From Batillaria attramentaria (lineage: Eukaryota; Mollusca; Gastropoda; Batillariidae): 64,000 nt of DNA. Below the pieces are notes generated by a model. That model was not told where the DNA came from. It saw only the letters and a list, made by a program, of their open reading frames with translations, and did not search any database. Positions 1 through 11,905 of the stretch are shown piece after piece. The number at the start of each line of letters is the position of its first letter. The first letter of the stretch is position 1. The DNA lies in the NCBI GenBank assembly GCA_018292915.2, contig JACVVK020000057.1, positions 1,333,501-1,397,500 on the forward strand, given 5' to 3'. The position numbers were made by a program, and so were the translations under genes.

Positions 1-183
1 AGTTCTCTCCGTCTGCGGCTCCCTTCAACTGACGACACCAGTAAGAGGCATGGTGCACGGCCCTTCAAAAATGCAACGCCGAAATTGTGGAACTCTCTCC
101 CTGAGACAATGAAGGAGGCAGTCAGCATTACCGCATTCCGGAAGCGACTGAAGACTCATGTCTTCGGTGCCTCGCGCCAGTAA
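1..183 (+). mobile_element. LINE reverse transcriptase, C-terminal tail (partial)
   Basis: Frame 1 is open from the window edge to a TAA at 181-183 (60 codons). It reads as the end of a LINE ORF2: ATPKLWNSLPETMKE, then AFRKRLKTHVF. The A/P-x-LWN-x-LP motif followed by FK/RxxLKTxLF is the usual end of jockey/CR1/L2-type reverse transcriptase proteins. The catalytic part lies left of the window. A low-complexity 3' region follows (poly-C, ATC, GA, GT, CG). No host function is expected. Confidence 0.8.
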
Positions 184-199
184 TCATCTGCAGCCTCCG

Positions 200-369
200 C
201 CCCCCCCCCCCCCCCCCCCCCCCCCCCACCCCACTATCTTTCCTTTCAAAACCTCTCCCTAAGCGCCGTGAGCACTCAGTTAGGGTGGAGCCGTGCGCTA
301 TATCAAGTCTCCATCATCATCATCATCATCACCATCACATGCACGCAGACACGCAGAGAGAGAGAGAGA

Positions 370-416
<47 letters not shown>

Positions 417-431
417 CGCGCGCACGAGAGA
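200..431. repeat. Compound simple repeat: poly-C, (ATC)n, (GA)n, (GT)n, (CG)n
   Basis: A C run spans 200-227, ATC repeats 311-333, GA 352-369, GT 372-408 and CG 408-422. The GT-CG part is alternating purine-pyrimidine and could adopt Z-DNA. The tract directly follows the LINE tail and may be that element's 3' end. Poly-Cys and poly-His reading frames across it are artefacts. Confidence 0.9.
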
Positions 432-689
432 GAGTGGGTGTTTCTCTTCTCCGATACCAATAAGCAATCGTCTGTCACATGTCAATCAGGCCTGCGAGAA
501 GTAACTCTGTCAAAAGGGAACGACTTTTTTTCTTTCTTTTTTTTTTTAAAACAAGAATTCATTCACCCATGTAGAACCTGGCACACTTCAAAAAGTTAGT
601 GACGTCAACCAGCTAGGCGAGTTAACACGACCTCATGTGTTTGGGGTTTTGCGAGCGCAAAGAGGCACGGAAAAGTTTCTTTATGTCAA

Positions 690-815
690 GATGCTTGATG
701 TCAGAGAGCTTGCGTACGTGTGCGCGTGGGCAACATGCATGACACAACGACCACGACGACAGCAGGTCACTGAATGGAAACAACATATTGGGCTGGTGGC
801 CATCTTGTTTTTGTT
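690..815 (-). repeat. Interspersed repeat family X, copy 1
   Basis: The reverse complement matches 55244-55335 well. Shared blocks include CCCAATATGTTGTTTCCATT, ACCTGCTGTCGTC and ACGCAAGCTCTCT. No coding capacity or clear termini were seen. A third copy, covering the other half of the family, is at 19131-19240. Confidence 0.65.
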
Positions 816-993
816 TTAAGACGATCTGCCGACATACAGCTTTCATAAACGTGGGGCATCCAGTTTGATTTGTGGAGATTCAGATCTACAGGGTTCTTGC
901 GTCGGCTGGTGGGAGAACGGAAAATTCCGCGCTAGTAACCTAGACGTTCTGCAGAGTTGTGCCTTCCAGCAGTTTACTTTTTCAATCGACGTT

Positions 994-1036
994 ACTATAC
1001 TATACTATACTATACTATACTATACTATACTATACT
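994..1036. repeat. (ACTAT)n pentanucleotide microsatellite
   Basis: About eight perfect tandem copies of a 5-bp unit. Confidence 0.95.
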
Positions 1037-1189
1037 TCTCAAAACAATCCAAGGAACACGTTGAGCTGCAGGTGAGTTTCAGAAATAATCACGGGTTTCA
1101 ATCTGTGCGTGCATTATGTCAAATCAGTGTAAAAAAATAGCAATGATGTTAATACAGTACAGCATTTGCGCGTACAACTGATGACTTAC

Positions 1190-1244
1190 CTGCTTCAGCC
1201 ACGCCGCAGCACAGAAGCAGCAGCAAGATTTGGATGTCGGCCAT
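1190..1244 (-). CDS. Signal-peptide first exon of a neighbouring gene
   Basis: On the minus strand an ATG at 1244-1242 starts 18 codons encoding MADIQILLLLLCCGVAEA, plus one G. A consensus donor (GTAAGT, 1189-1184) follows. This is a textbook secretory signal: short polar start, Leu-rich core, and A-E-A before a likely cleavage site. The phase-1 end fits splicing to extracellular modules, and it is exactly the phase needed by the lectin exon at 53174-52944. Since transcription runs to lower coordinates, the rest of this gene lies left of the window, so it cannot be the signal exon of the receptor at 53174-20287. It may start a tandem paralogue (inference). Chance is possible for so short an exon, but ATG, signal core and donor together make it likely. 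Confidence 0.6.
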
Positions 1245-1417
1245 CACGTCGAAGTCTGTTCAGTTTTCTTCAGCCAAGGAGTACAAAGGCTAGGTTGTAA
1301 ACCTACACGAATACTGTATAACCGCTTTCTCGGTCGTGAATCCTATTGCTACAGTTTAGAATGACCATCAGAAGAAGGGGTTCGCTAAGTATCATGGTAT
1401 ATATCATGACAAAGGCA

Positions 1418-1600
1418 TTCGGTGTACGTAGTGGTTAAAGGCGTCCGCCTGTGGATCCCTGCACCAGGTTCGAATCCATTGTCGAAGAGGAATTTGAATC
1501 GACGAAATTCACCCACAGACCCTTCCACGGCGACTGTCTGACATTCGTTAAACACACACACGCTAAAGTATCAAGTTCAAGATCCTGCTACACTCTGAAA
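1418..1600 (+). mobile_element. tRNA-derived SINE-like repeat (old)
   Basis: An A-box-like stretch (TAGTGGTTAAAGG) and a B-box-like stretch (GGTTCGAATCC) are spaced as in a tRNA promoter. The body ends near GTTAAACACACACAC. A more decayed relative lies at 4395-4510 (GCAGGTTTAAATCCCATGG, then GGTTAAACAC). No target duplication was identified. Confidence 0.45.
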
Positions 1601-3639
1601 AGACCCTGGAATCAAAAAACAAGAACATGCCGTGTATACAGGTGAACAGTCGTGTTCTGCATGAATAGGGGCTGGAGTACAGCCCTAATATCCCTTACGA
1701 CGGTATGGTCATGCAGCTGTCATTTCAGTCTCCTTGCGTGCTGTCTACTTAAAATGCTCACCTGTAGATAAGATAAGAACGGATGCACAAGCAAAACCAG
1801 GGTAATTGCCGCCAACGTTTTCAGCAACCAAACACAATGTATACTCTGAGCTTATTAATACATACTCTAATTATTTGTGAGATAAACCTCTACTGCTCTT
1901 CGAAAAGCAGTGTAAGACTGAGGAAATTACATGTCCTGAGTCATACACGTAACACCAAAATTACGTCATTTCCATTGACGCTAAAAGGCAAGTGAAAGTT
2001 TTTTTTTTTTTTTTTTTTTTTGCAATGAATATTTATGAGGCGTAGCCGGGGCTACCTACAGTCAGCAAGCCACGTAGTCATGGTCTCCTCTCTCCTGAAA
2101 TCGAGAGTCGTGGATCCTAGCGTAGAAAAAAATTTAACACATTAATATCTCTGTGGTGGCTGGACCAATATTTAAATAATGATAGGATACAAGTGACGCT
2201 GAATAACGCTCCATGAAAATATACACTTCGGCCTTACAAGCTACCGTGCATGATTGTCTGAGTGGAAAATGCCCAACTCTAACACTGCGAGTTGAGGTTC
2301 GTCTGCTTGGCAGCCATTTGCATGGTGTCGGCGCATGCGTGCCTGAATAGAAAACCGCGGGAAAAGTCGGAGATTTCTAAAGGTGGGCAGATTAGACAAA
2401 AGCTGACAGAATAACAGGAATTGGTGTAATATCTATTTGTCAGTCTCAAAAACAGTTGGCTGAAAAATCTCACAGGTCCTGTACTGCTTTCTACAAGCTT
2501 TTCTTAATCAAAAAATTCACTGACTCAGCGCCGGAAAGATCTTTCAACTAAAACGTAAGTCAGTTCAAGATCCCTCGAATCTGACAGGCCGGCATGCTGA
2601 TTCCTCCCAACTGCATAGCAGAAAGATCTACACAAACACACGAGATTTTTCTTTGATGACTGAACAAAATTTCTGATTACCACTGATTTGATGTGATCAC
2701 TGATGTGTGAGTGTCAGTTTATGTCACTTATGTCTCTCTAGATCTAGACTGACTGTGAGCCGACAAGCATATTCACGTGGAAGGATGGTAGTGAGGAGAA
2801 AGAATAAAAGGAAAAAAGGGGGCGGAGGGTAAAATACGGCAAGCACTATTACACAGCTGCTGTACTTTTTAAACTTTACAAAATCACCGTCACATAATCC
2901 AGTGTGTTAAATTGTACGTGCAGTTTTGCTTTCCAGGGACAAGGTCGGTGTAAACAAGCATGCATAATCAAACGCATAACAGTAATTAATAATGGAAAAC
3001 GTTGAATCTGAACAGATGATTTAAGTCCATCCTATACAAATCAAGACTCTCATCTTTTTTGTCCCTGTAATGTACCAAGAGCATTACATGTTTGGCAGCG
3101 TGAGCGGGGAAAACAGCAACATGGTTCAAACTGAAAATGTTGCCACTTCGCATTGTCAGACTCTTGACGTCAATGGCACCATGCGCATCACGTTTGTATG
3201 TGGGCACTTGTTTTCAAATGTTTTTTCCTTTGGAGCGAAATGATCCAGTTTGCTGAAGATGATCAATAAAATTGTATTGATGATCTTTGGTTTTCCCTCT
3301 GTTGTTGTATGTTTCTAAAAAGCATTCATGTCTGTGCTTGGGACTGCTGATAAGACAGTCGAAACATGCTTGGTGAGTGGATGAGGATCTTTGTAAATTA
3401 GGCTATTGGTTGTCCTTTGAGTTGGTCAGACCAGACACAGCGAATGGTCAGACATCAGATTCCTGACGGGCGAAGGTTGTCCGATTTCATTTAAGACTTT
3501 TTTTTAATGTTTGGCAGATAGTACACATTGTATATTTTAATTCATATACAACTAGGTCTGTTGTACTGCAAACAAAAATGCATACATGGGCACACCAACC
3601 GTATTTATTCATATTTTAGTATTACTTGTACTGTTTAAT

Positions 3640-3677
<38 letters not shown>

Positions 3678-4640
3678 AATGAGAAACATCGAAAGACTTA
3701 ATGTTCAGGTAGTGTATGTTGAAATTTATCAGCCTTGTGATTAGGACATCACTTGGAAGGTCACACATTATCAAACGTTTCCTTTTGTACATTTATTTCT
3801 AGACACATGTTGATCAGTTACAACACAAACATTTTGGCCAGTGGGGACAAAGTTTACCATTCAGGTTGGAAACATGACAACACATGGAAACTGATCAGAT
3901 TTAGGCCTGACCATACAGTAATGTGTCATGGTAAAAACAAAAACAAAACTAAATACCATTTCTTTCAAATGTTACAACAGTGAAACAAGTGCTTGGACAA
4001 CTAGCAAACTACAGATAACAGAAAATGTATACCTGAAATATATTCTTTAGATTCTCACTGTTCCTTCAGCCCTAGCCAAGTCAGACTCACACTATATTGT
4101 GTCTACTTTGCTTCAGTGTTATAACCTTCAAAATGAAAATGTAGCAGTACAAACAAACATACAACCAACCAGCACACCTACAAACATTTCAAACAGAGTT
4201 TAGTACTAAATTTATTTCAAAAAGGTGGGGGCGGGGGTATGGCAGTTTGAATTTAGCGTCAAGTGTCCGATTAGATGAGGGAATTTTGGGACTGAATTTC
4301 ACTAGTGTCAATACTGGAAAAGGTCTTGTCCTATTACAACCGGCTTTGACATCACCATTATGGTAACAAAAGATAATTTTAATGAGGGAATTTTAGTGTC
4401 CAAGATGCCCAGTCTGTAGATCCTGCAGCAGGTTTAAATCCCATGGTAGGCAGGGATATCACTGGCGATTGCTTTCTGAGGGGATTTCATATCGGTTAAA
4501 CACAGACTTAGGCCAGTTTAAGAATATGTAATCTTTGCTCTTAGTTTGTAGTACATGTACATGGATTCGACACACTAGAGGTTGTCTGGTATGCTTGTTG
4601 CTCACTTTAACATTAAAACAAAAAAGCAAAAGTGGACCTA
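1601..4640. other. Non-coding stretch, no gene recognised
   Basis: AT-rich DNA with a poly-T run (1999-2021), a (CA)n tract (3643-3675) and the decayed SINE-like piece at 4395-4510. The 3' exons of the small gene at 5476-4652 could lie here. An open minus-strand stretch at 3207-2986 was considered, but its upstream acceptor is poor. Confidence 0.5.
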
Positions 4641-4651
4641 ACTAAACTTAC

Positions 4652-4756
4652 CACTTGGTGTTGACTTGAATAATCGCCATGTTGAACATGATATCAGATG
4701 ATGACACATTTGTAAACATATTTGCAGGAGCTGGTTGTTTTGAGCAGGAGCTGGGC
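4652..4756 (-). CDS. Internal exon of an unrecognised gene
   Basis: The 105-bp exon has a clear acceptor (TGCATTTATTTCAG before 4756) and a perfect donor (GTAAGT, 4651-4646). It starts with two bases and ends with one (phase 1 to 1), which fits the exon at 5476-5320. Translated in that phase it reads GPAPAQNNQLLQICLQ, then LISCSTWRLFKSTPSG. I do not recognise the protein. A long (GT)n tract on the coding strand (4853-4798) sits about 40 nt upstream of the acceptor. The next exon was not found. Confidence 0.55.
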
Positions 4757-4793
4757 CTGAAATAAATGCATACATGCAGATCAAAGTGATGTT

Positions 4794-4797
<4 letters not shown>

Positions 4798-4854
<57 letters not shown>

Positions 4855-4880
4855 CACAGATCTGTAAAAAAAAAAAAAAA
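4798..4880. repeat. (CA)n microsatellite with adjacent poly-A
   Basis: (CA)n spans about 4798-4853 and is followed by an A run at 4867-4880. It lies in the intron upstream of the exon at 4756-4652. Confidence 0.95.
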
Positions 4881-5319
4881 ATTGTGATGGTGTGCAAGGT
4901 TTCTCTTCAGTCCTCATTAAAAAATTTTGTACTGATCTTGCATGATACATTTACTTCATAGACTGTTCAAACACACACAAAACACTTTGGTATACAGCTG
5001 ACTTGTACTGCAGGCTTACTGAAATAGCTGCTGGTGAGTCTGACATGAGATCTATCTGTACACTGCCTGAGATCATACTTGCAATACCTATGTACAGACC
5101 AATGCCACAGCAAAATGCACAGTGTGCCCTGCTTTTCAGTCCCCCCCCCCCCCCACACACACACACACACTTCCTGCTGCACCAATGCACACCTATCTGT
5201 CAAGCATACTGGTTTGTTCAGTGCTCTGCAATAACATGACAAAGTCCAGGGAAAAGAATATCCCAAGTGTCTATCATGTCACAGTCAGCAGGGGGAAAAC
5301 ACAGTAGGACCATGCTCAC

Positions 5320-5476
5320 CTTCGTAGAATGGATACTGTCTGTGTATGTGATTATTAAAACTGCTGTGAGAGTCAGAATCTAATGTAGCACTCCCTCCAG
5401 TTTTACTCCGTTGCCTCCCAGTACTGCCTCTACTCATCCCTCTCCAACTTTCCTGGACTCCCTTCACAGTACACAT
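5320..5476 (-). CDS. Probable first coding exon of an unrecognised gene
   Basis: An ATG at 5476-5474 opens a frame that continues to a donor (GAAG then GTGAGC) at 5320/5319, ending in phase 1. An in-frame second Met (MSRGSTGRQRSK) may be the true start. The product is basic and Ser/Gly-rich, ending NNHIHRQYPFYEG, with no signal peptide or transmembrane segment. The phase matches the exon at 4756-4652, so the two are proposed as consecutive exons separated by a 563-bp intron. An acceptor-like CTACACTAATCAG lies just upstream, so a 5' UTR exon is possible; a donor-like GTAAGC at 6387-6382 could end it. No homologue is recognised. Confidence 0.5.
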
Positions 5477-6875
5477 CTTCCACACCCACCGGAACTCGAC
5501 TGATTAGTGTAGACTGATCACCTCCTCCTTCCCATCATCAGAGTCATTTTCTTTCAATTCTTCTACATGCCCGAAGAATCAGGAAAACCGCCGTCCAAAT
5601 CTACGAATCTTGCCACACTCTAATCTTCACTTTCTGCACCATTCCCCGGAATATTGAACAAAATTCCACGATTATCCCCATTACGTAATGATCGCGTCGC
5701 CATCTTGTTGATACGAAAATCTAAAGTAGATTTTCACACGAACACTTATAGAAACTTAAAACCACTAGTAGATAAATATTGCTGTTTGATGTGAGGAGCA
5801 AGACCGCGTCCTTCGACTTTGCGAAACTATTCAGAATATCCCAGGTCAGTAAACCACTGAATATTTCGCTAACGTCATATTTGAGAAAATGAATCTCGCC
5901 TGCCAAAGTCGCTGACGTGTTCTACACGGTTGCTGAGGAAGCAATAGACAAAAAATGCAGTAATTCTGAGTTATACAAACGCCACCAGGCGACATAGTGA
6001 AGTACAATCCGGGAGCAGTATGTCACAAGTTACTGGTATGAGTGATCGAGTGCGAACATTTCAAGATATAGATAGATCTGGTTCCTGCCTGTCTGTACAA
6101 TTTAGTAACTGCAGACATGTATCCGTAAAGGCTTTCTTTGAAACTTGAAGCGGCTTTTCAGTTCTAGCATTTAAAGATCTAAAACCACTCTAGTCAATGT
6201 CCTAAAATAGTCGGCTGCTAAGACAAAGGTATCAGTGACGCGACGTTACTTTTGCTTGTAGATACTCACACGCTTCCTTGTCGGACTCAGACGACAATCT
6301 CTGTCTAAACTGACAGAGATCATATTGTTTTGAAATAAAGGGGGAAAATGGACGTACAAATACAGTACACTCAAACACACTGCTTACCTTCACTACGTGT
6401 GACGAAGAAATCACAACGCGATTGAGACTGATTGAGGAAGTATCCGTGTTAGTATCATTTCGTGAAAAATTTCGCAGGAAAAGTGCGCGCGGGTTAGTGT
6501 GAGGGCATTGGGAGATAATTAAAACATGGAAAGATAACTCTGAAATAACAATGAGTTCATTCCCTTCAGTTTCGCCGTGGCGCCATATAAGGGATCCCAT
6601 TCTAACTTCCGCAGACGCCGGTTGAAGCCGTGAACATTTCAATCAAGTTCAGCTATAAACATCATCGTACAAGCTTAGGTACGCTGTCAGTTTTCATTAT
6701 ATTAGCCTGACGTTTACCTGTGCCATAGCCACCACGAAAAAAATGTAGCCACCAAAAAGTTTCTTCGCTTGGATCCCTGACCCAGGATGTGACTTCCCCG
6801 ATCACTCATGGGTTACCCGGACTACAAGCCACGTAACTCGGGGACCAAGCCAATGACAGCTCTTGGCTTGGCGTC
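5477..6875. other. Putative 5' flank of the small minus-strand gene; no other gene seen
   Basis: Moderately GC-balanced DNA without repeats longer than a few units. A minus-strand open stretch (6642-6232) crosses a donor-like site at 6387 and shows no recognisable protein. It may include untranslated leader sequence, but this is not demonstrated. Confidence 0.35.
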
Positions 6876-6878
6876 CAT

Positions 6879-6894
6879 GGGCCAGTTGCACCAC
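6879..6894 (+). repeat. Harbinger left TIR
   Basis: GGGCCAGTTGCACCAC, preceded by CAT (target duplication). It pairs with 16616-16631. Confidence 0.9.
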
Positions 6895-7074
6895 CCTACT
6901 AGCGCTTAGTCAACTAAAATCCTAGTATTTTACCTTTTTAGAAGGGCGGTAGCCTAGTAACATACTAAGGCGCCTAGTTGGGTTGCACAGGCGGGAATTC
7001 CTCTAGTTGGCAACTAAATTTCTCTCCTAAATCTGGAGTCACTCCGGCCTACTCTGAATCTGGTAAACTGACAA

Positions 7075-8117
7075 ATGTCGGGTATCGTTCATCGACTGAA
7101 TCAGCGCAATCGCCAGAGACGCCCTCGTGTGTACCGGAACCGCTTTGATCCCATCGCAGAGTACGACGACATCGAACTTTTTGAACGGTATCGCTCCCGC
7201 GAAAGAGATATCCGACGAATTGTTGATATTCTGAGAGGTGACCTGGAGTTCGTATACAATCGTTTAGGCGCGCTGTCCCCGGAGCTACAAGTGGTGTTGG
7301 CCCTTCGCTTTTTCGCCACCGGTTCGTTTCAAAACGTAATTGGGGATACCATACACGTGCACAAATCTACGGTCTGTAGAGTTATCCATCGTGTGGCGGA
7401 AGCATTGTGTCGACGCGTGCGACAGTTTATCAAGTTTCCCACACAGCCAGGTGCAGATGTACAGAAACGTTTGTTCCATGCCAGGGCGGGGTTTCCAAAT
7501 GTCATACCATGTGTGGATGGAACTCACGTTCGCATACAGGCACCCGTTGTAAATGAACATGAAAACGTCAATAGAAGTGGCAAAGACAGCATCAATGTGC
7601 AAGTTATCTGTGATGCAGATCTGCATATTCTAAACTGTGTGGTCAAGTACCCTGGATCAGCCCTGATGCTAGAATTCTTCGAGAAAGTTCAGTGTGGAGA
7701 AACTTTGAGATGCAGCCTCCCTTGCTGGATGGATTCATTCTGGGAGACAGTGCCTACCCACTCCTCAACTGGCTACTCACACCATTCCTCAATTCCCAGA
7801 CAGTGGCAGAGAGGAGGTACAATAGAGCCTTCACCAGCGCAAGGTCAACTATAGAACGGTGCTTTGGAGTAGTGAAGCGAAGATTCCATTGTCTACGAAC
7901 AGCACTGCGCTACAGCCCCGTACGAGCATGCAGAATCATCACAGCTTGTTTGGTCCTTCAAAACCTGGCCGTCGAGTTTCGCACGCCAGAACCACCTGAC
8001 AGCGAAGATGAGGAGGAAGATCCTGGTGAAAACAATTGTAACCTTCCTCCAACACCAGCTGGCAGAGCACGTCGCCAGCAGCTTGTCTTTACTTATTTTG
8101 GAGGGAGAAGACAGTAA
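7075..8117 (+). pseudogene. HARBI1-like PIF/Harbinger transposase, frameshifted
   Basis: The ATG at 7075 opens a frame that carries an N-terminal HTH-like segment and the first catalytic Asp (D148, in VIPCVDGTHV). Reading then shifts near 7663, where one base appears lost just after KYPGSA. The other frame continues with the second Asp (FILGDSAYPLLNWLLTPF) and the catalytic Glu (STIERCFGVVKRRF), ending at TAA 8115-8117. All three DDE residues and the overall length (about 345 residues) match animal HARBI1-type transposases, which cut and join transposon ends in the nucleus together with a Myb-like partner. Apart from the single-base lesion the copy looks young. Confidence 0.9.
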
Positions 8118-8149
8118 CAGGTAACTACTCTCTCTCCTTTCACGTGCAT

Positions 8150-8161
<12 letters not shown>

Positions 8162-8194
<33 letters not shown>
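8162..8194. repeat. (CA)n microsatellite
   Basis: About 16 CA units, preceded by a short CG stretch. Confidence 0.9.
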
Positions 8195-8198
<4 letters not shown>

Positions 8199-8628
8199 GA
8201 AAATAGCAATTTCAGTCAGCTGAGCAAGTTTTTACTTCGCAAATACAATGTGCCATGTTCAAACAAACAACTGAATATGTGCAGATTATACTAGTCAGAG
8301 TTACTGTCAGCAGAACAAGGATTAAATTTGAGCAAAACTTGTCACACCTCCACTCTCTCGCTGATCTCAGCATTACCTATGAGAGGAAACGTAGATTAAA
8401 CCTTAATTTCGCAAACTGAACATTTTCATGAAACAACAGAAATAAGGGATACCCCCTACCTAAAACAATACCACACACTTTCACAGTGTCTTCTATTCTT
8501 CACTTAGCAAACCAGTTAGAGGAAAAAAAATAAATGAAAGATACAAGAAAGATGAAAAGAGTCACCACCTGCTGAAAGAAACGAGAGTAGCATCTCTCAA
8601 CAACAGTTCCCAATATCTGCAACTGTAT

Positions 8629-8998
8629 CTACTCTGTCTGTTTTCTCAACAGTTCAATTTCGAGTTCTAATTTCACCTTTTCTAAGGCCAAATTTGTCAT
8701 CTGCATACTTTTCAGTGCAATACCCTTCCTAAGGTATTCTGCGTACAGATTTTCATTTTCTGCACTTTCTGAAGATTTCTTCCCGGTGTTTTCACAGGGA
8801 CGATTCTTGCTGGTGTGCGTATGGGTGCGTCTGACATAGGTGAAGCTGGCTGAGCTCGTATGAAGCCTTGTGCATCTGCGACAACCTCCAAAGGACTTGT
8901 TGTCCTCTTTGAAACTGTGGAACTGCTGGAGGTTGCTCTGCTGCTGCCGCTGCTACATGGCCCTCTTTCGCTCGCAGCGCTCACTTCTCCACTGCACC
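8629..8998 (-). pseudogene. Harbinger Myb/SANT companion, exon 2 (frameshifted)
   Basis: An acceptor (GTTGCAACAG) precedes 8998. In the phase required by exon 1 (16457-16064) it reads GCSGEVSAASERGP onward, Ser/Thr-rich. Near 8770-8800 the meaningful frame changes; the continuation, SSESAENENLYAEYLRKG then LALEKVKLELEIELLRKQTE, is a clear coiled-coil tail ending at a stop at 8631-8629. That tail is typical of Harbinger companion proteins. The exon pair spans an intron of about 7.07 kb, of which 6.25 kb is the nested element. Confidence 0.75.
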
Positions 8999-10035
8999 CT
9001 GTTGCAACATTCAGAACATTACACATTTAATATCAATGTTTGATTTAATTTACCATGATAAAAATTACATAATCTTATGAAACAACCGTTGTGGTCTTTT
9101 GCATTGGTGTACAGTGTGTTTTCAATTGTTCCTGGTTGCGATGGGGTGTTGTGCATATAGTACCGCTTAAAAAGTGCCTTATTGTAGTGACCACAACTTA
9201 TAGTTTGACTTGCATAAGAGAAGGGATGGGGAGGGGAAAATAATCTTTGTAACTTCCAGAAAATTATGAGTGAAAAAGAAATAAATGGAGGAAGAGGATC
9301 AGGGGAAGGACAGAGTGGGTAGGTGAAGTTGTGAATCGAAAACTGTGAATAATAAATGGACACTTCATATATTTTGTCTTACCAGGAATTTCATTTATTT
9401 CATCAAACTCTGTGTCCTGGCTTAAAGGTTCTACGAATGCAAATTTTTGGACCCAAATTGTGTCCAAAACTGTATGCTCAGTGGAAGCATGGGTGTATGC
9501 CGTTTCATCAAAATGGCATAGATCATCGGCCTGCCGAACCTGTTATTAGTTCACGATAAAAAACATCCCCCGTCAGCCTGGCAATTCGTCTGCTACAGCG
9601 AGGTCCCGAAAACACACTCGCCGGTATATCACGTGACGCAAGTGACGTCACGTTTGACAGCCATAGCGAAACTAGCGGTCGCGGGGTTGTAACATGCCGG
9701 TGGAAGCTGCGCCCCCGGTTGTTCAGAAAAAAGCAGTGCGGCAGTCTTCCGTGAGTTCTCAAAACATTTTGAAGACAGTGCCTTTACAACAAGGACACTT
9801 AGCAGCAGGAAAGAGGGGCTCAAATACCAACCAGAACTACGTCCGGATGCAGTGCCCACGCTCTTTGGGCACTCGGAAACCCAGCGAAAACGGAAGCAAG
9901 ACCTGGCCGACAGGCGCTTCGGCCGCCTCACCAAACGACGTAGGCAGCAGGTGAGTACTGCACTGGAGGGAAAAAAAACAACAACCTATTTTCTTGTGCG
10001 AGAGTGACTGTTTTGCTTGCATTGGGGTCGTTCTG

Positions 10036-10174
10036 AGATGCGTGTGTGTGTGTGTGTGCCTGTGAGAGACTGAGACGGACAGAGGAAACCTGTCGTCTGT
10101 TTCACAACACACTCCCCTCCCCTCTCGTCAGCTGCCGGCTTCACAACACCCCACTCTCCCCCCCCCCCCCCCCC
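10036..10174. repeat. (GT)n and poly-C low-complexity stretch
   Basis: GT repeats span about 10039-10058 and a C run 10159-10174. A further C run is at 10351-10367. Confidence 0.85.
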
Positions 10175-11446
10175 GCATCCTGTCTCAGCCCAGTCATACA
10201 TTATCACCCTGTCATGCCCAATAAACAAGAGAACACCGTACTAGATGTGAGTGTCGTGCATGTTATTTAGACACACCCTATGCAGCATTGAATGTATATC
10301 GTTCTTTCCCTTTCTCTATCCCCACCACTAAATATCTCACTTCCAATTCATCCCCCCCCCCCCCCCAAGAAATTAAAGAAGGAAACAGTTGACAGTGAGG
10401 CCAGCATCAACCCCCCAAAATGTGGATTTTATTAAGTTTTTGTTTTTTTACAAGTCTTTCAAGTTAAATGTGTCTATTCACCTTCAGTATGGGGTTAGAT
10501 GGCAGTGTTCATACTTAACAATATTAGAAATTTTACAAAATAGTGACAGCTCATGGGATTCCTGATATTTCTCACTCACGCTGAACAATGATTTAAATTA
10601 GGAGCTGGCAGAAATCCTCAGCGAAGACCCACCCATCATCGGTGATGATACAAGTGAGGAAGATGCCACCCTGACTTGAGTGTGAAAGTGAGCCATGTGC
10701 TGTTCGGTCAAGGGATGTGGGCCTTCAAGTTGTAGTGAAGCCAGTGAGAATCATGGTTGATGTCACAGACTTTTTTTCAATAGCAAGTATGAGCATTAGA
10801 AAGCATGCATACTATTTTTGTCATTGATCCTCACGAGTTAATGGTGATCTTAATGAGTGTGCCTGGGTTGGGTTTTTGTTTTGTTTTTTTATGTCCATGG
10901 CAGAGGTCACAGTGTATGTGCCAGTCATTTATTTGAACTGCAGGGAGGAGAAAGGTGTGGAGACTGATTTGCTGGCTAAGAAGACTACAACTGACAGGGA
11001 ATGGGGCTGAAGGAGTGCTGCTTGCAAACTACTTACATGTTAAAAGGATTGTTTTTATCTTATCAGGAGATGGTGTCAACAAAACAACAGACAGCAATGT
11101 ACTTTGCAATGTCCATGTGTGCATGACTGTGGTCTTCTAATTATTCTTTCTTTAATTCAAGAGTAATCAAGTACGAAATTCCCATGCGATGGAACTCGAA
11201 GGGCTAAAGAGAGGACTTCAGAAAATATGCGGGACAGTAAACACCAGCCATCTGATCACTGATCGTCATGCCAGTGTCAAGAAATATATGCTTGACCGCC
11301 ACTCCAAGCCACACCATGATCACCAGATTATTCACCGCTTTGATGTATGGCACGTGGCCAAAGGTAAACCTTCAATAAGTACGAAATAAAAACTGTGTAC
11401 TCTCTTGTCCCGAATAAGCGTCCACGTACGCGTATTTTTTTCGGGC

Positions 11447-11545
11447 AATTTGCGCCGCCCGTACGCGCTTATTTAAGTCCGTACGCTTATTAAATTTTGG
11501 CTTTTTTGCGCCGCCCGTACGCCTATTCAAACCCGTACGCTTTCT
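11447..11545. repeat. Short tandem repeat, about 62-bp unit
   Basis: Two units begin GCGCCGCCCGTACG and run through CCGTACGCTTATT. They share the CGTAC-NNN-TATT core with the array at 11759-11905. Confidence 0.7.
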
Positions 11546-11758
11546 TTTTTTGCTGTTCGAAAATGAGAAGCCAAATCGTACCTTTTTGTGCGCTGTTTAT
11601 CAACCGATCGGCATCACAACAAGCGGGCACGCGCAGCCATGCGTCAGAGCAACGTGTTCTGCGATTGGCCACAGTCAGTGGGTTTGGCCGGTTCTAAGCC
11701 AATCACGATTCGTTTATGAAAATCCGCGAAAACATGGATGCTGAAAAGCCGTCTGAAA

Positions 11759-11905
11759 ATGCCACCCCGTACTATTATTCAAGCCCGTACTATTATTAAT
11801 TTTCACTGAAAATGCCACCCCGTACTATTATTCAAACCCGTACTATTATTAATTTTCACTGAAAATGCCACCCCGTACTATTATTCACACCCGTACTATT
11901 ATTCA
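11759..11905. repeat. 52-bp tandem repeat, about 2.7 copies
   Basis: The unit begins GCCACCCCGTACTATTATTC and continues through CCGTACTATTATTAATTTTC. Each unit contains two copies of CCGTACTATTATT. It lies in an intron of the decayed THAP-type gene. Confidence 0.85.

Noticed and set aside
268..599. Open frames rich in Cys-Val, Ala-Arg and His across simple repeats (also at 4638-4950, 24773-24998, 28244-28656, 44332-44863, 47230-47541)
   Set aside because: These are translations of (CA)n, (GT)n or (ATC)n tracts. At 24804-24998 and 44571-44894 only the parts inside splice-bounded EGF exons are real.
2986..3207. Last exon of the small gene at 5476-4652
   Set aside because: The phase would fit, but the sequence before it lacks a polypyrimidine tract and no donor/acceptor support was seen.
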